Of a stretch of 64,000 nucleotides of DNA, positions 43,042 through 51,415 are shown one piece after another. The notes below the pieces were generated by a model. It was not told the origin of the DNA. It searched no databases and saw only the letters and a list, made by a program, of their open reading frames with translations. How positions within the stretch are numbered: the stretch's first letter is position 1; every line of letters starts with the position of its first letter. The position numbers and the translations under genes are program-made. The DNA lies in contig NZ_CP063362.1 of NCBI RefSeq assembly GCF_016807805.1, forward strand, positions 4,010,501 through 4,074,500, written 5' to 3'. Source of the DNA: Xanthobacter dioxanivorans (GTDB taxonomy: Bacteria > Pseudomonadota > Alphaproteobacteria > Rhizobiales > Xanthobacteraceae).

Positions 43042-43851
43042 CTATGGCTGCGCGCCCTTCGGCACCATGTGCACCACCTTGAAGCCGCGGTCCGACAGCG
43101 CCCGCAGGAAGGCGGGAATCATGGCTGCGGTGTAGCTTTTGGTGTCGTGGAACAGGACGATGCCGCCGCCTGCCGCTTCAAGGCGCTTCAACACCAGATC
43201 GAGCTCGGCCTCGGGTGTCATCACGTTCCAGTCGCTCGCCCAGAAATCGGCGCCGAACACGGCGAACCCCTTCGCGTCGAGATAATCCAGCAGCTTCGGG
43301 GTCGAGGCGAAGCCGGGAAAGCGGAAGAACGGAGTGCGCGGCGTGCCGCCGCTCCCCCCGTAGGCGGCCGTCTCGTCTGCGGCGATGCCGCGCTCGATCT
43401 CCTTCACCGCGTCCTCGAAGGGCAGCTTGGCCAGGGTGGCCGAAGGGTGGGTCATGCTGTGATGGGCGATGGTGTGCCCCTCCGCCAGGGCCCGGCGCAC
43501 CAGCTCCGGCCGCGCCCTCGCATTCTCGCCGATGAGGAAGAAGGTGGCGTGGACGCATTCCGCCTTGAGCGCGTCGAGCACGGCCGCGGTGGTCCTGGGC
43601 CAGGGACCGTCATCGAAGGTGAGCACCACCTCGCCCGGAGCCAGCGGCAGGGTCTGCGGGAACGATTTCGTGCCGACGCGCACGCCTTTGGGCTCCACCT
43701 CCAGCACCCGCGAGGTGCCGAGCGCATCGGGCCGGCCGGGGCAGGGGGCCGCGCCCGCGCCACCGGCACCGAGGCCGGCGAGAGGAAGAAGAAGGACGAG
43801 CATTGCGACCAGCCGCCGCATGTGGGGTGTCATCTCACCTGTCCGTTTCAT
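43042..43851 (-). CDS. Secreted polysaccharide deacetylase (NodB homology domain)
   Basis: A 269-residue predicted exported carbohydrate esterase 4 protein. After a hydrophobic signal (VAMLVLLLPLAGL, cleavage near AGA-AP) the NodB domain shows motif 1 TFDDGPWP, motif 2 HHSMTHPSA with both metal histidines, motif 3 RFPGFAST, and a late VLFHDT. It should remove N- or O-acetyl groups from a surface polysaccharide or peptidoglycan. ATG 43851 has GGGGGA upstream; ATG 43833 is an alternative. Confidence 0.88.
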   Translation of the reverse strand: MKRTGEMTPHMRRLVAMLVLLLPLAGLGAGGAGAAPCPGRPDALGTSRVLEVEPKGVRVGTKSFPQTLPLAPGEVVLTFDDGPWPRTTAAVLDALKAECVHATFFLIGENARARPELVRRALAEGHTIAHHSMTHPSATLAKLPFEDAVKEIERGIAADETAAYGGSGGTPRTPFFRFPGFASTPKLLDYLDAKGFAVFGADFWASDWNVMTPEAELDLVLKRLEAAGGGIVLFHDTKSYTAAMIPAFLRALSDRGFKVVHMVPKGAQP

Positions 43852-44209
43852 CTTCACTGTCCCCCTGACCGCGCCGCCGTCCGGCCGGAGCAGGCTCCGC
43901 GCCGGTCGAGACCCGCCCGACGCCGGCCTTCCCCCCAGGCCGGGGACGGCCTGTAGGCCACCCCTTGGAGGAAAGAAAGGCGGGCGTGACACACGGGCCG
44001 GGCGGTGCCCGCGTGCCGGCGATCCTCGGACTTCTTCGCAGATGTGAAGCGCATGGCTTCACAAACGCCCGCAGGCCCTCTAGAGGCGGGGATGGGCTTC
44101 GATCCTCCATCCTCTCGCGATGGGATGTCCGGCCCGTCCCATCCCCGATATGCCCGGGCCGCGAGCGGCGCGGGCGCCCCACCCCCGCCTTCGAGACCGG
44201 GAGGAGCCC
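43852..44209. other. Divergent region between deacetylase and mgtE
   Basis: 358 bp with two perfect 7-bp hairpins in the mgtE leader: GTGAAGC-gcatg-GCTTCAC at 44044-44062 and GATGGGA/TCCCATC at 44119-44143. I do not recognise a known Mg2+ riboswitch. No gene is supported. Confidence 0.45.
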
Positions 44210-45625
44210 ATGCGCGAGGATGCCGATCCCACCGCCGTGGACGGCGCCAGTGAGGCGCCGCCGGCGCGCGACGCCGAGGGCAACCTGTCCGGCGCCTTCC
44301 GGGATGCAGTCGAGGCCGCCATCGCCACCCGCGACGTGGACCGGCTGAAGGCGCTCACGGCGGACCTGCACGAAGCCGACATGGGCGACCTCATCGAGGA
44401 GCTGGACGGCGACGAGCGCCGCCGCCTCATCGAGTTGCTGGGGGATGCCTTCGACTTCACCGCGCTCACCGAGCTCGACGAGACGGTGCGCCTCGGCATC
44501 CTGCGCGGCCTCTCCCCGCTGACCATCGCGCGCGGCATGCGCGAGCTGGATTCCGACGACGCCGTCTACATCCTCGAGGACCTCGACGAGGGCGAGATGG
44601 CGGCCGTGCTGGAGCATCTGCCGGCGCCCGAGCGCGTCGCGCTGCAGCGCTCCCTCGACTATCCCGAGGAGAGCGCCGGCCGGCGCATGCAGACCGAGTT
44701 CATCGCCGTTCCGCCGTTCTGGACGGTGGGGCGCACCATCGACTACATGCGCGAGACGGTCGACCTGCCGGAGACCTTCTACGAAGTCTTCGTGGTGGAT
44801 CCCGGCTACCGTCTCATCGGCTCCGTCTCCCTCGACCGCCTGCTGCGCACGCGGCGCCCCATGCTGGTCACCCAGGTGAAGGCCGATCAGCTCAAGGTGG
44901 TGAAGGCCTCGCAGGACCAGGAGGACGTGGCGCGCATGTTCGAGCGCTACAACCTCGTCTCCGCCCCCGTGGTGGACGATGCCGGGCGGCTCGTCGGGGT
45001 GATGACCATCGACGACGTGGTGGACGTGATCCAGGAGGAGGCGGACGAGGACCTGCGCGCCCTCGCCGGCGTCGGCAGCGACGAGGAACTCTCCGACACC
45101 GTGGGCTACACCGCGCGCAGCCGGCTGCCGTGGCTGGTGGTTAATCTCGGCACCGCCTTCGTCTCCGCCTCCATCATCGGCCTGTTCGAGGCCACCATCG
45201 AGAAGATGGTGGCGCTGGCCGTGCTCATGCCCATCGTCGCCTCCATGGGCGGCAATGCGGGCACGCAGACCATGACGGTTGCCGTGCGCGCCCTCGCGAC
45301 GCGCGACCTCTCCAGTCACAATGCCCGGCGCATCGTCTCGCGCGAGGTGCTGGTGGGGCTTCTCAACGGGGTGATGCTCGCCACCCTCCTCGGCATCATC
45401 GCCGCCCTGTGGTTCTCCAACCTGCAGCTCGGCGCCGTGATCTCGGCGGCGCTGGTGATGAACATGATCGCGGCGGGACTGTTCGGCATCCTCATTCCGC
45501 TCGCCATCTCCCGGCTGAAACTGGATCCGGCCGTCGCGTCCGGAGTTTTCGTGACTATGGTTACCGATAGCGTCGGCTTCTTCGCCTTCCTTGGTCTTGC
45601 CACATTGTGGTTCGGAGCACGGTAG
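44210..45625 (+). CDS. mgtE: Magnesium transporter MgtE
   Basis: A 471-residue channel-like Mg2+ importer. Order: acidic N-terminal superhelical domain (about 25-140; SLDYPEESAGRRMQ), two CBS domains (about 150-270) that sense cytosolic Mg2+, then five membrane helices with ALAVLMPIVASMGGNAGTQ and the family PIVASMGGN pore motif. GGGAGGAGCCC directly before ATG 44210 fixes the start although the frame is open further upstream. Confidence 0.94.
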   Translation: MREDADPTAVDGASEAPPARDAEGNLSGAFRDAVEAAIATRDVDRLKALTADLHEADMGDLIEELDGDERRRLIELLGDAFDFTALTELDETVRLGILRGLSPLTIARGMRELDSDDAVYILEDLDEGEMAAVLEHLPAPERVALQRSLDYPEESAGRRMQTEFIAVPPFWTVGRTIDYMRETVDLPETFYEVFVVDPGYRLIGSVSLDRLLRTRRPMLVTQVKADQLKVVKASQDQEDVARMFERYNLVSAPVVDDAGRLVGVMTIDDVVDVIQEEADEDLRALAGVGSDEELSDTVGYTARSRLPWLVVNLGTAFVSASIIGLFEATIEKMVALAVLMPIVASMGGNAGTQTMTVAVRALATRDLSSHNARRIVSREVLVGLLNGVMLATLLGIIAALWFSNLQLGAVISAALVMNMIAAGLFGILIPLAISRLKLDPAVASGVFVTMVTDSVGFFAFLGLATLWFGAR

Positions 45626-45803
45626 ACGCAGACCTCCGTTCCGGACGGTCCGCGCCCCATATGTTCTTGCAGGGGCTCGCGATCTGAAAGACAAATCGTT
45701 CTGCCTCTGGCGCCGCATCAGGACGCGCGACGAGGCGGGCGGTTCCCGCCGGACGCCGCCACCGCGCGGTACCGGCGCGCGGGACGTTGGAGGAGGACAG
45801 GTC

Positions 45804-47192
45804 ATCTCGAGATATCCGGGCATCGCCGCGGATCGCCGCCTTCTGGTGGGGCTTGTCGCCCTGGCACTGCTGGTGGCCGCGCTCGGCGCCGTCATCGTCA
45901 TGGCGAGCCTGCGCAACGACCGGCAGTCGGCCGTGCGCGAGCGCCAGGCGCTGCTTGCCTCGCTGCGGGCCCACGAGACGGTGATGAAGCGGGCGCTGGC
46001 CACGGCCGAGAGTGAGCAGGCTACGCTGAGCGCATTGTCGAACGGGGATCTCGCACGTGTGCACGAGCGCTTCGGCCGGCGGCTGAATGACGGGTTCGGC
46101 TTCGAATTCGTCTACATCACCGATGCCAAGGGCAACGTGATCTATTCGTCGGAGAACGGGAAGGAAGGCTCCGTTGCTGCATTTGCCTGGATCCGCCCCG
46201 CTGTCGAGCGGGCGATGGCGGAAGGGCGAGAGGCGATGCGCAGCGGCTTTGTCGCCAGCGGCGGCGGAGTTTCCGGCCTCATGGTGGCGCGGCCTTTCGA
46301 GGAGAAGGAATCCAAGCTCAACGTGGCCCAGCCCCTGCTGGCGGTCACCGTGGACGTGGTCGATCCCGATTTCCTGAAGGAGCTGGGGGAACCCGCCAGC
46401 CTGGAGAACGTGCAACTGCACCCCGGCGAGAGCGGATCGGGTGATCCGAGGACCGTCTTCGTCCCCAACCTGTATGACGGCTCCGAGGCGCGGCTGGTGT
46501 GGCGCAGCATGGGGGCCGGCCGCGGCATGGTGCGCGAGCTGCTGCCGGTGGCGACCATCTTCATCGGGTTGCTGGCGGCGATCTTCCTGGCTCTCATGAT
46601 CCGAGCCCAGCGCATGGCGAAGGAGCTCGCCGACAGCGAGGCCCGAGTGCGCGAGATGGCGCATCAGGATTTTCTGACCGGGCTCGCCAACCGCGGCTGC
46701 TTCCTGGAGGAGCTTGAGGCCGCCCTGGCGCAGCGGCGGGAGGGGGAGACCCTCGCGCTGCTCTTCATCGATCTCGACGGCTTCAAGGAAATCAACGACA
46801 GCGCCGGCCATGCCGCAGGGGACAAGCTCCTGTGCGAGGTCGCGGTGCGGCTGCGCGCGGCGCTCGGGGACAACGGCATCGTCGCCCGCTTCGGTGGGGA
46901 TGAGTTCGTCATGCTCACCAAGTGCCGGGAGCCCGGCGACGTCGACGCCCTCGGGGCCCGCATCTTCAAGGCGCTCGAACCGCCGGTGCAGGCGGAGGGA
47001 GAGGCGGTGAGCATCAGCGCCTCGATGGGCGCGGCCTGCGCCCCGCAGGATGCCACCTCGGGCTCCGAGCTGCTGCGCTTCGCCGATATCGCCCTCTACC
47101 GGGCGAAGGCGGGGGGCGGGGCGTCCTGCGCAGGTTCGAGGCGAAGTTCGAACGCGAGCAGGTGCAGCGCCGGCAGATCACGGTGGACCTGA
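45804..47192 (+). CDS. Membrane sensor-GGDEF protein, N-terminal part of a frameshifted GGDEF-EAL gene
   Basis: Encodes a basic N-terminus, a membrane helix (LLVGLVALALLVAALGAVIVM), a periplasmic sensor of about 225 residues resembling CHASE4 (FEFVYITDAKGNVIYSSE), a second helix (VATIFIGLLAAIFLALMI) and a GGDEF domain with intact ARFGGDEF; the RxxD inhibitory site is missing. The frame leaves the domain at the G6 run 47111-47116 and stops at 47192 after unrelated residues. No ATG, GTG or TTG lies in frame between 45597 and 45846; a perfect GGAGGAGG (45789-45796) instead points to ATC 45804. GTG 45846 is the fallback. mgtE ends 178 bp upstream. Confidence 0.75.
   Translation: MSRYPGIAADRRLLVGLVALALLVAALGAVIVMASLRNDRQSAVRERQALLASLRAHETVMKRALATAESEQATLSALSNGDLARVHERFGRRLNDGFGFEFVYITDAKGNVIYSSENGKEGSVAAFAWIRPAVERAMAEGREAMRSGFVASGGGVSGLMVARPFEEKESKLNVAQPLLAVTVDVVDPDFLKELGEPASLENVQLHPGESGSGDPRTVFVPNLYDGSEARLVWRSMGAGRGMVRELLPVATIFIGLLAAIFLALMIRAQRMAKELADSEARVREMAHQDFLTGLANRGCFLEELEAALAQRREGETLALLFIDLDGFKEINDSAGHAAGDKLLCEVAVRLRAALGDNGIVARFGGDEFVMLTKCREPGDVDALGARIFKALEPPVQAEGEAVSISASMGAACAPQDATSGSELLRFADIALYRAKAGGGASCAGSRRSSNASRCSAGRSRWT
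47111..47117 (+). other. Slippery heptamer G-GGG-GGC at the GGDEF/EAL junction
   Basis: In the GGDEF frame the sequence reads G GGG GGC, which permits a -1 shift onto GGG GGG. After the shift the product continues GGRGVLRRFEAKFE into the EAL domain, exactly what an uninterrupted gene should encode. One extra G in the run would give the same result. Confidence 0.5.
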
Positions 47193-47989
47193 CCGCGGCG
47201 CTCGAACGCGGCGAGCTGTCACTGCTCTACCAGCCGGTGGTCGACCTGGAGACCGGCCGCATCGTGGGGTTCGAGGCGCTGGCGCGGTGGGACCACCCCA
47301 CGCGCGGGCGGCTGCCGCCGTCAGATTTCGTGCCGGCGGCGGAGGAGAGCCAGCTCATCGCCGCCATCGACCTGCACGTGCTGCGCCGGGCCTGCGTGGA
47401 GGCGCGCGCGCTCGGACACACGACCCTCGCCGTGAACATGTCGCCTGTCACCCTGAGGTCCACCGGTGTCATCCGTCGCATCCTCGAGACCATGCGCGAG
47501 ACGGGCTTCGACCCGCGGCGGCTCGAGATCGAGATCACGGAAAGCGCGGTGCTCCTGCCTTCGCCGGAAGTGCAGACCGGCCTGGATGACCTGCGCGATA
47601 CGGGCGTCCGGCTCGCCCTCGACGATTTCGGCACCGGCTACGCCTCGGTCGTGCACGTGCGTCGCTTTCCCATCTCCAAGATCAAGATCGACAAGGACTT
47701 CATCTTCAAGCTGGGGCAGGACCCGGACGCGGCGGCGATCGTCGAGTACAAGGTGCGCGTCGGCCGCTCCCTCGGCATCATCGTGACGGCGGAGGGCGTC
47801 GAGACGCCGGACCAGCTGCGGTTCCTGCGCAGCATCGGCATGCAGGAGGCCCAGGGCTACCTGTTCGCGCCGCCGCTGCCGCTGGCCGCCGCCGTGGCCA
47901 TGCTGGAGCGGGAGGCGGAGGGTGGTCCGCTCCTGGTCCCCACGGCGCCGGGCGACGTGGTCTCCCCGCTGCGCCCCGGGGTGCGATAG
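47117..47989 (+). CDS. EAL phosphodiesterase domain, C-terminal part of the frameshifted GGDEF-EAL gene
   Basis: A complete EAL domain of about 255 residues lies in the -1 frame. All catalytic signatures are present: GFEALARW, the EITES metal-binding glutamate, LDDFGTGYAS, KIKIDKDF and VTAEGVET, so it should hydrolyse c-di-GMP if translated. No ribosome binding site and start precede the domain, so it depends on translation from the GGDEF part. The conservation on both sides of the break argues that the shift is recent, is a sequencing error, or is bypassed. Confidence 0.8.
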   Translation, partial: RGVLRRFEAKFEREQVQRRQITVDLTAALERGELSLLYQPVVDLETGRIVGFEALARWDHPTRGRLPPSDFVPAAEESQLIAAIDLHVLRRACVEARALGHTTLAVNMSPVTLRSTGVIRRILETMRETGFDPRRLEIEITESAVLLPSPEVQTGLDDLRDTGVRLALDDFGTGYASVVHVRRFPISKIKIDKDFIFKLGQDPDAAAIVEYKVRVGRSLGIIVTAEGVETPDQLRFLRSIGMQEAQGYLFAPPLPLAAAVAMLEREAEGGPLLVPTAPGDVVSPLRPGVR

Positions 47990-48210
47990 TTGCATTTTAT
48001 TCTTTATGAGAAAATTTTTATCCTTATAAGGCGCATCGGCTCGCCGTGGCGTCGCAGGTCGTCCTTAGCCCTTGCGTCGGGATGTTTCGGTGCGGAGAAA
48101 CGGCAAGCCGTGAACGGAGCGCGCCGCGATCATGCGGGGTCGCGCTCCCACACATCGCAATGCCGGCGTCCGTTCCGGGACATCCGGCCCCGAGCCATGG
48201 GGGATGCTTC

Positions 48211-49085
48211 GTGATCGAGACCAAGCCCATCGACGGAAAGGCGTTCGCAGCCGGCCTCAGGGCCCGCGTCGCGGAGGAGGTGGCGCAGCTCGGCGCGCGC
48301 GCGGGCCTCAAGCCCGGCCTTGCCGTCGTCCTGGTGGGGGAAGACCCGGCGAGCCAGGTCTATGTGCGCAACAAGGCGGCACAGACGGCCGAGGCCGGCA
48401 TGGCCTCCTTCGAGCACAAGCTGCCCGTCGACACGCCAGAGGAAACGCTCCTGGCGCTGATCGCCACGCTGAACGCGGACCCGGCGGTCAACGGCATCCT
48501 GGTGCAGCTGCCGCTGCCACCGCAGATCGATGCCATGAAGGTGCTCTCCACCATCGATCCGGCCAAGGACGTGGACGGCTTCCACGTGGTGAATGCCGGC
48601 CGCCTCGCGGTGGGCCTCGATGCCCTTGTGCCGTGCACGCCGCTCGGCTGCGTGCTGTTGCTGAAGCACCATCTCGGCAACCTCGCCGGCCTGAAGGCCG
48701 TGGTGGTGGGCCGCTCCAACATCGTCGGCAAGCCGGCGGCACAGCTCCTGCTGAAGGAGGACTGCACCGTCACCATCGCCCATTCGCGCACCCGCGACCT
48801 GCCGGGGGAATGCCGCACCGCCGACATCCTCGTGGCCGCGGTGGGCCGGCCGGAAATGGTGCGCGGCGACTGGATCAAGCCGGGCGCCACGGTGATCGAC
48901 GTGGGCATCAACCGCATTCCGAAGGCGGACGGCAAGACCCGGCTGGTGGGGGACGTGGCCTATGCCGAGGCCCAGGGCATCGCCGGGCTCATCACTCCGG
49001 TGCCGGGGGCGTCGGCCCCATGACCATCGCCTGCCTGCTCCAGAACACGCTGACGGCGGCCAAGCGGCAGGCTGGCATCGCCTGA
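48211..49085 (+). CDS. folD: Bifunctional methylene-THF dehydrogenase/cyclohydrolase FolD, with apparent frameshift
   Basis: Interconverts methylene-, methenyl- and formyl-tetrahydrofolate. The first 266 residues are canonical: [13 protein letters not shown] with the catalytic lysine, [27 protein letters not shown] and the NADP-binding [16 protein letters not shown]. At the G5 run 49005-49009 the frame runs to an early TGA (49021-49023), ending [10 protein letters not shown]. The expected [18 protein letters not shown] ending lies in the -1 frame and stops at 49085. One missing G explains it. GTG 48211 has GGGGGA upstream. Confidence 0.88.
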
Positions 49086-49112
49086 GGTGGAGGCGGCGCC
49101 TCGGAGCGGGCG

Positions 49113-49157
49113 CCACCCCTCACCCCAACCCTCTCCCGCAGGGAGAGAGGGGGGTGG
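49113..49157. repeat. REP-like palindrome (family A), partial copy after folD
   Basis: Flanked by CCACCCC and GGGGTGG; contains CCCTCACCCCAACCCTCTCC followed by GCAGGGAGAGAGG, corresponding to one half of the elements at 17341 and 52435. Confidence 0.75.
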
Positions 49158-49240
49158 TCATGCCTGAAGGGACCAATCCGCCGCGCGAATAGCGCATAAT
49201 GTGCGCCGGAGACACCGCCTCCCGTCCCGAGGAGACATTC

Positions 49241-49621
49241 ATGACCATCGACCGCAAGGCCACCTTCACCCCCGAGGAGATCGTGGCGCGTCTGAAAGCG
49301 GAGCTGCCGCACTGGCGCTACGAGGACGGCTGGATCCGCCGCACCTACAAGACCAACAGCTGGAAGGGCACGCTCATGGTGATCAACACCGTGGGCCATC
49401 TCGCCGAGGCCGCCTGGCACCATCCCGACCTCACCGCCTCCTATGCCTGGGTGGAGGTGCGCCTGCAGTCGCACGATGCCAAAGGCATCACGGTGCGCGA
49501 CTTCGCTTTGGCGAAGAAGATCGAGGAGGTGGTGCAGTGGCAACCCGGCGCAGCGGAGAACGCGCCGCTGGAGGGCACGCCGCAGCATGACCTCAGGTTC
49601 GCTTATGTGAAATACGACTGA
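49241..49621 (+). CDS. phhB: 4a-hydroxytetrahydrobiopterin dehydratase (pterin carbinolamine dehydratase)
   Basis: A 126-residue PCD/DCoH protein that dehydrates the pterin product of aromatic amino-acid hydroxylases. The conserved block AWHHPDLTASYAWVEVRL, with the catalytic histidine pair, and SHDAKGITVRDFALAKKIE identify it. ATG 49241 follows GAGGAGACATTC; the frame is open slightly further upstream. Confidence 0.92.
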   Translation: MTIDRKATFTPEEIVARLKAELPHWRYEDGWIRRTYKTNSWKGTLMVINTVGHLAEAAWHHPDLTASYAWVEVRLQSHDAKGITVRDFALAKKIEEVVQWQPGAAENAPLEGTPQHDLRFAYVKYD

Positions 49622-49648
49622 GGCGAAGACAAAGGGCAGGGGAGACAG

Positions 49649-50113
49649 ATGAAGGGCAGCTACGACGACATCGTGTCCCGGATCGCCGATCCGATCCTCT
49701 GGTACGATGAGCACGGCGTGCCGCGCTATGTGCCGTTCGCGCCGCACCTGAAGTCGGACATTTATGCGCAGGAGGCCGCGCTGGTGGAGGTGGTCTGCCA
49801 GGCCTGCCGGCGCTCTTTTTTCGTCTGCTGCTCCCGCGTTGAAGACCGCGACAGACGCCCTTCCACCGTGGCCGCGCAGATCCGTGCCAATGACGATGGG
49901 CTCTATCATGACCCGCCCTGCCACACGACGGAGATCGAGCGGCGGACCGGCATGGGCGGCTGCATGGCGGGCGAGAGTATGACCACCCTCGGTGTACGGG
50001 TGGCCGAATACTGGCATCGCACCGCCAGCATGCGGTGGGAACGCGATCCAGCCCTCGAAATCACGTTCACCCATGACGACTATTCGCGGCGGCTCATCGC
50101 TGAAAAGTGGTAG
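49649..50113 (+). CDS. Cysteine-rich hypothetical protein
   Basis: A 154-residue protein of unknown function. It opens SYDDIVSRIADPILWYDEHG and has a possible metal site with Cys50-x2-Cys53, Cys60-Cys61, Cys91-His92 and Cys105; GVPRYVPF near residue 24 is also distinctive. From memory the pattern resembles small proteins found in phage and bacterial genomes, but I cannot name a family. AGGGGAGACAG precedes the ATG. It follows phhB by 27 bp and may be co-transcribed. Confidence 0.65.
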   Translation: MKGSYDDIVSRIADPILWYDEHGVPRYVPFAPHLKSDIYAQEAALVEVVCQACRRSFFVCCSRVEDRDRRPSTVAAQIRANDDGLYHDPPCHTTEIERRTGMGGCMAGESMTTLGVRVAEYWHRTASMRWERDPALEITFTHDDYSRRLIAEKW

Positions 50114-50156
50114 ACTGCCCGCATTCTTTGATGACTTGCGTGGCAGGAGATTTCGA

Positions 50157-51224
50157 GTGCCGGATGATCGTGACAGCGCGTCGCCGACGCGCGTGCAGGA
50201 GTTGTCCGAAAGTCCTGCTGCGGACGGCACTGAGCCGCTTGTCCTCCCGCTGGACTTCTCCGGCACCTGCCTTGTGCCGCTGACGCCGGAGGACGGCCTG
50301 CCGGCCGACCCGTCGACCCTTGCCGCGCTGCTCGTCGCTCATTCCTTCGGCGATGCCGCGCTCCTCCTGCCCTCGGCCACGGCCGCCCGCCGGGTGATGC
50401 TGGAGACCCTGCGCACCCACCACCGCGTCGCTGGCCGGCCGAAGCGGCGCCATCTCCTCGTCTGCGCCGGGCCGGAGCCGCTGCCGCCGGAATTCGCCGG
50501 CGATGTAGAGGTGTCGCGGGTGCCGGAGGACATCGGCGCCATCCGCGCCGAGATCGGCCCGCGCACGGCCGGTATCCTGGTTTCGCCGGTGCGCCTCGCG
50601 GGTGGAATCGAATTGCTCCCCGGCGCCTTCCTCGCCGAGCTGCGGGAGAGCGCGGACGAATATGGCCTCGCGCTCGTCTTTGACGAGAGCGACGGCGGCC
50701 TCGGCCGCACCGGCATGGCCTTCGCCCACGAATGGACCGGGGTGACGCCCGATCTGATGCTGGTGGGGGAGGGGGCGGGCGTGCCCCTCGCGGCCCTCGT
50801 GCTCACCGTCAAGGTGGCCCGCGGCCTGCCCGGGTCCCTGCCGCAGGTGTCGCCGGATGCGCTGGTCGCGGCGGCCCCGGTGATCGGCGCGGCGCTTGCG
50901 CCGGGCTTCGAGGCGCGCGTGCAGAGCCTCGGCTGGCTGCTGGAGGATCGCCTTGCCAGCCTGCGCTACCGGCGCCCGGATCTGTTCACGGGCCTCGTCG
51001 GCACCGGGCTGATGCAGGGCCTCGTCTGCGCCGCCCCGGCGGAAGACCTGGCGCGGCGCCTCGCGGCGGAAGGCCTTCTGGTGCGGGCCGCGGGTGATGT
51101 GCTGGCGTTTCTGCCGCCGCTGAACGTGGGTGAGGCGCAGATCATCGCGGCGGCCGACCGCCTGGACGAGGTGGTCGCGGCAATGGAGGCGGCGCCGGCC
51201 GGATCCGCCTGCGTCGTGACCTGA
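50157..51224 (+). CDS. Class III aminotransferase-like protein lacking the PLP lysine
   Basis: A 355-residue protein with the fold-type I, class III aminotransferase (ArgD-like) core. Residues 172-186 (ALVFDESDGGLGRTG) match the FDEVQTGxGRTG block, including PLP-contacting Asp176, and HEWTGVTPDLMLV follows. In ArgD the next residues are AKGIGGG with the Schiff-base lysine; here they are GEGAGVP, with Glu205 in place of lysine. The N-terminal substrate and phosphate-binding blocks are also weak. It is therefore probably not a transaminase. GTG 50157 follows AGGAGATTTCGA. Confidence 0.7.
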   Translation: MPDDRDSASPTRVQELSESPAADGTEPLVLPLDFSGTCLVPLTPEDGLPADPSTLAALLVAHSFGDAALLLPSATAARRVMLETLRTHHRVAGRPKRRHLLVCAGPEPLPPEFAGDVEVSRVPEDIGAIRAEIGPRTAGILVSPVRLAGGIELLPGAFLAELRESADEYGLALVFDESDGGLGRTGMAFAHEWTGVTPDLMLVGEGAGVPLAALVLTVKVARGLPGSLPQVSPDALVAAAPVIGAALAPGFEARVQSLGWLLEDRLASLRYRRPDLFTGLVGTGLMQGLVCAAPAEDLARRLAAEGLLVRAAGDVLAFLPPLNVGEAQIIAAADRLDEVVAAMEAAPAGSACVVT

Positions 51225-51328
51225 CCGGCGACCCCGCCCCGCCCCGCCGCCCGCAACACCCCTTGCCCGAGGTCGCGCGAATTGTACGATGGAACAACCG
51301 CGGGCAGGCTTGCAATCTGTGATCAAAA

Positions 51329-51339
51329 CGATTTAATCG
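51329..51339. promoter_or_regulatory. Small palindrome upstream of the first TRAP operon
   Basis: CGATT-T-AATCG, 76 bp before the dctP ATG, in the only A/T-rich part of the gap. It could be an operator; no regulator gene is adjacent. Confidence 0.3.
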
Positions 51340-51415
51340 ACGCAGGACTGCCATTTGCGCGGATCTAAAAAGAGCAGGCGGAACACCGCCGCGACAAAAG
51401 ATTGGGAGGAACAGC

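Noticed and set aside
49199..49240. Alternative upstream start of the pterin dehydratase gene
   Set aside because: The extra residues are not family-like and ATG 49241 has a proper ribosome binding site.
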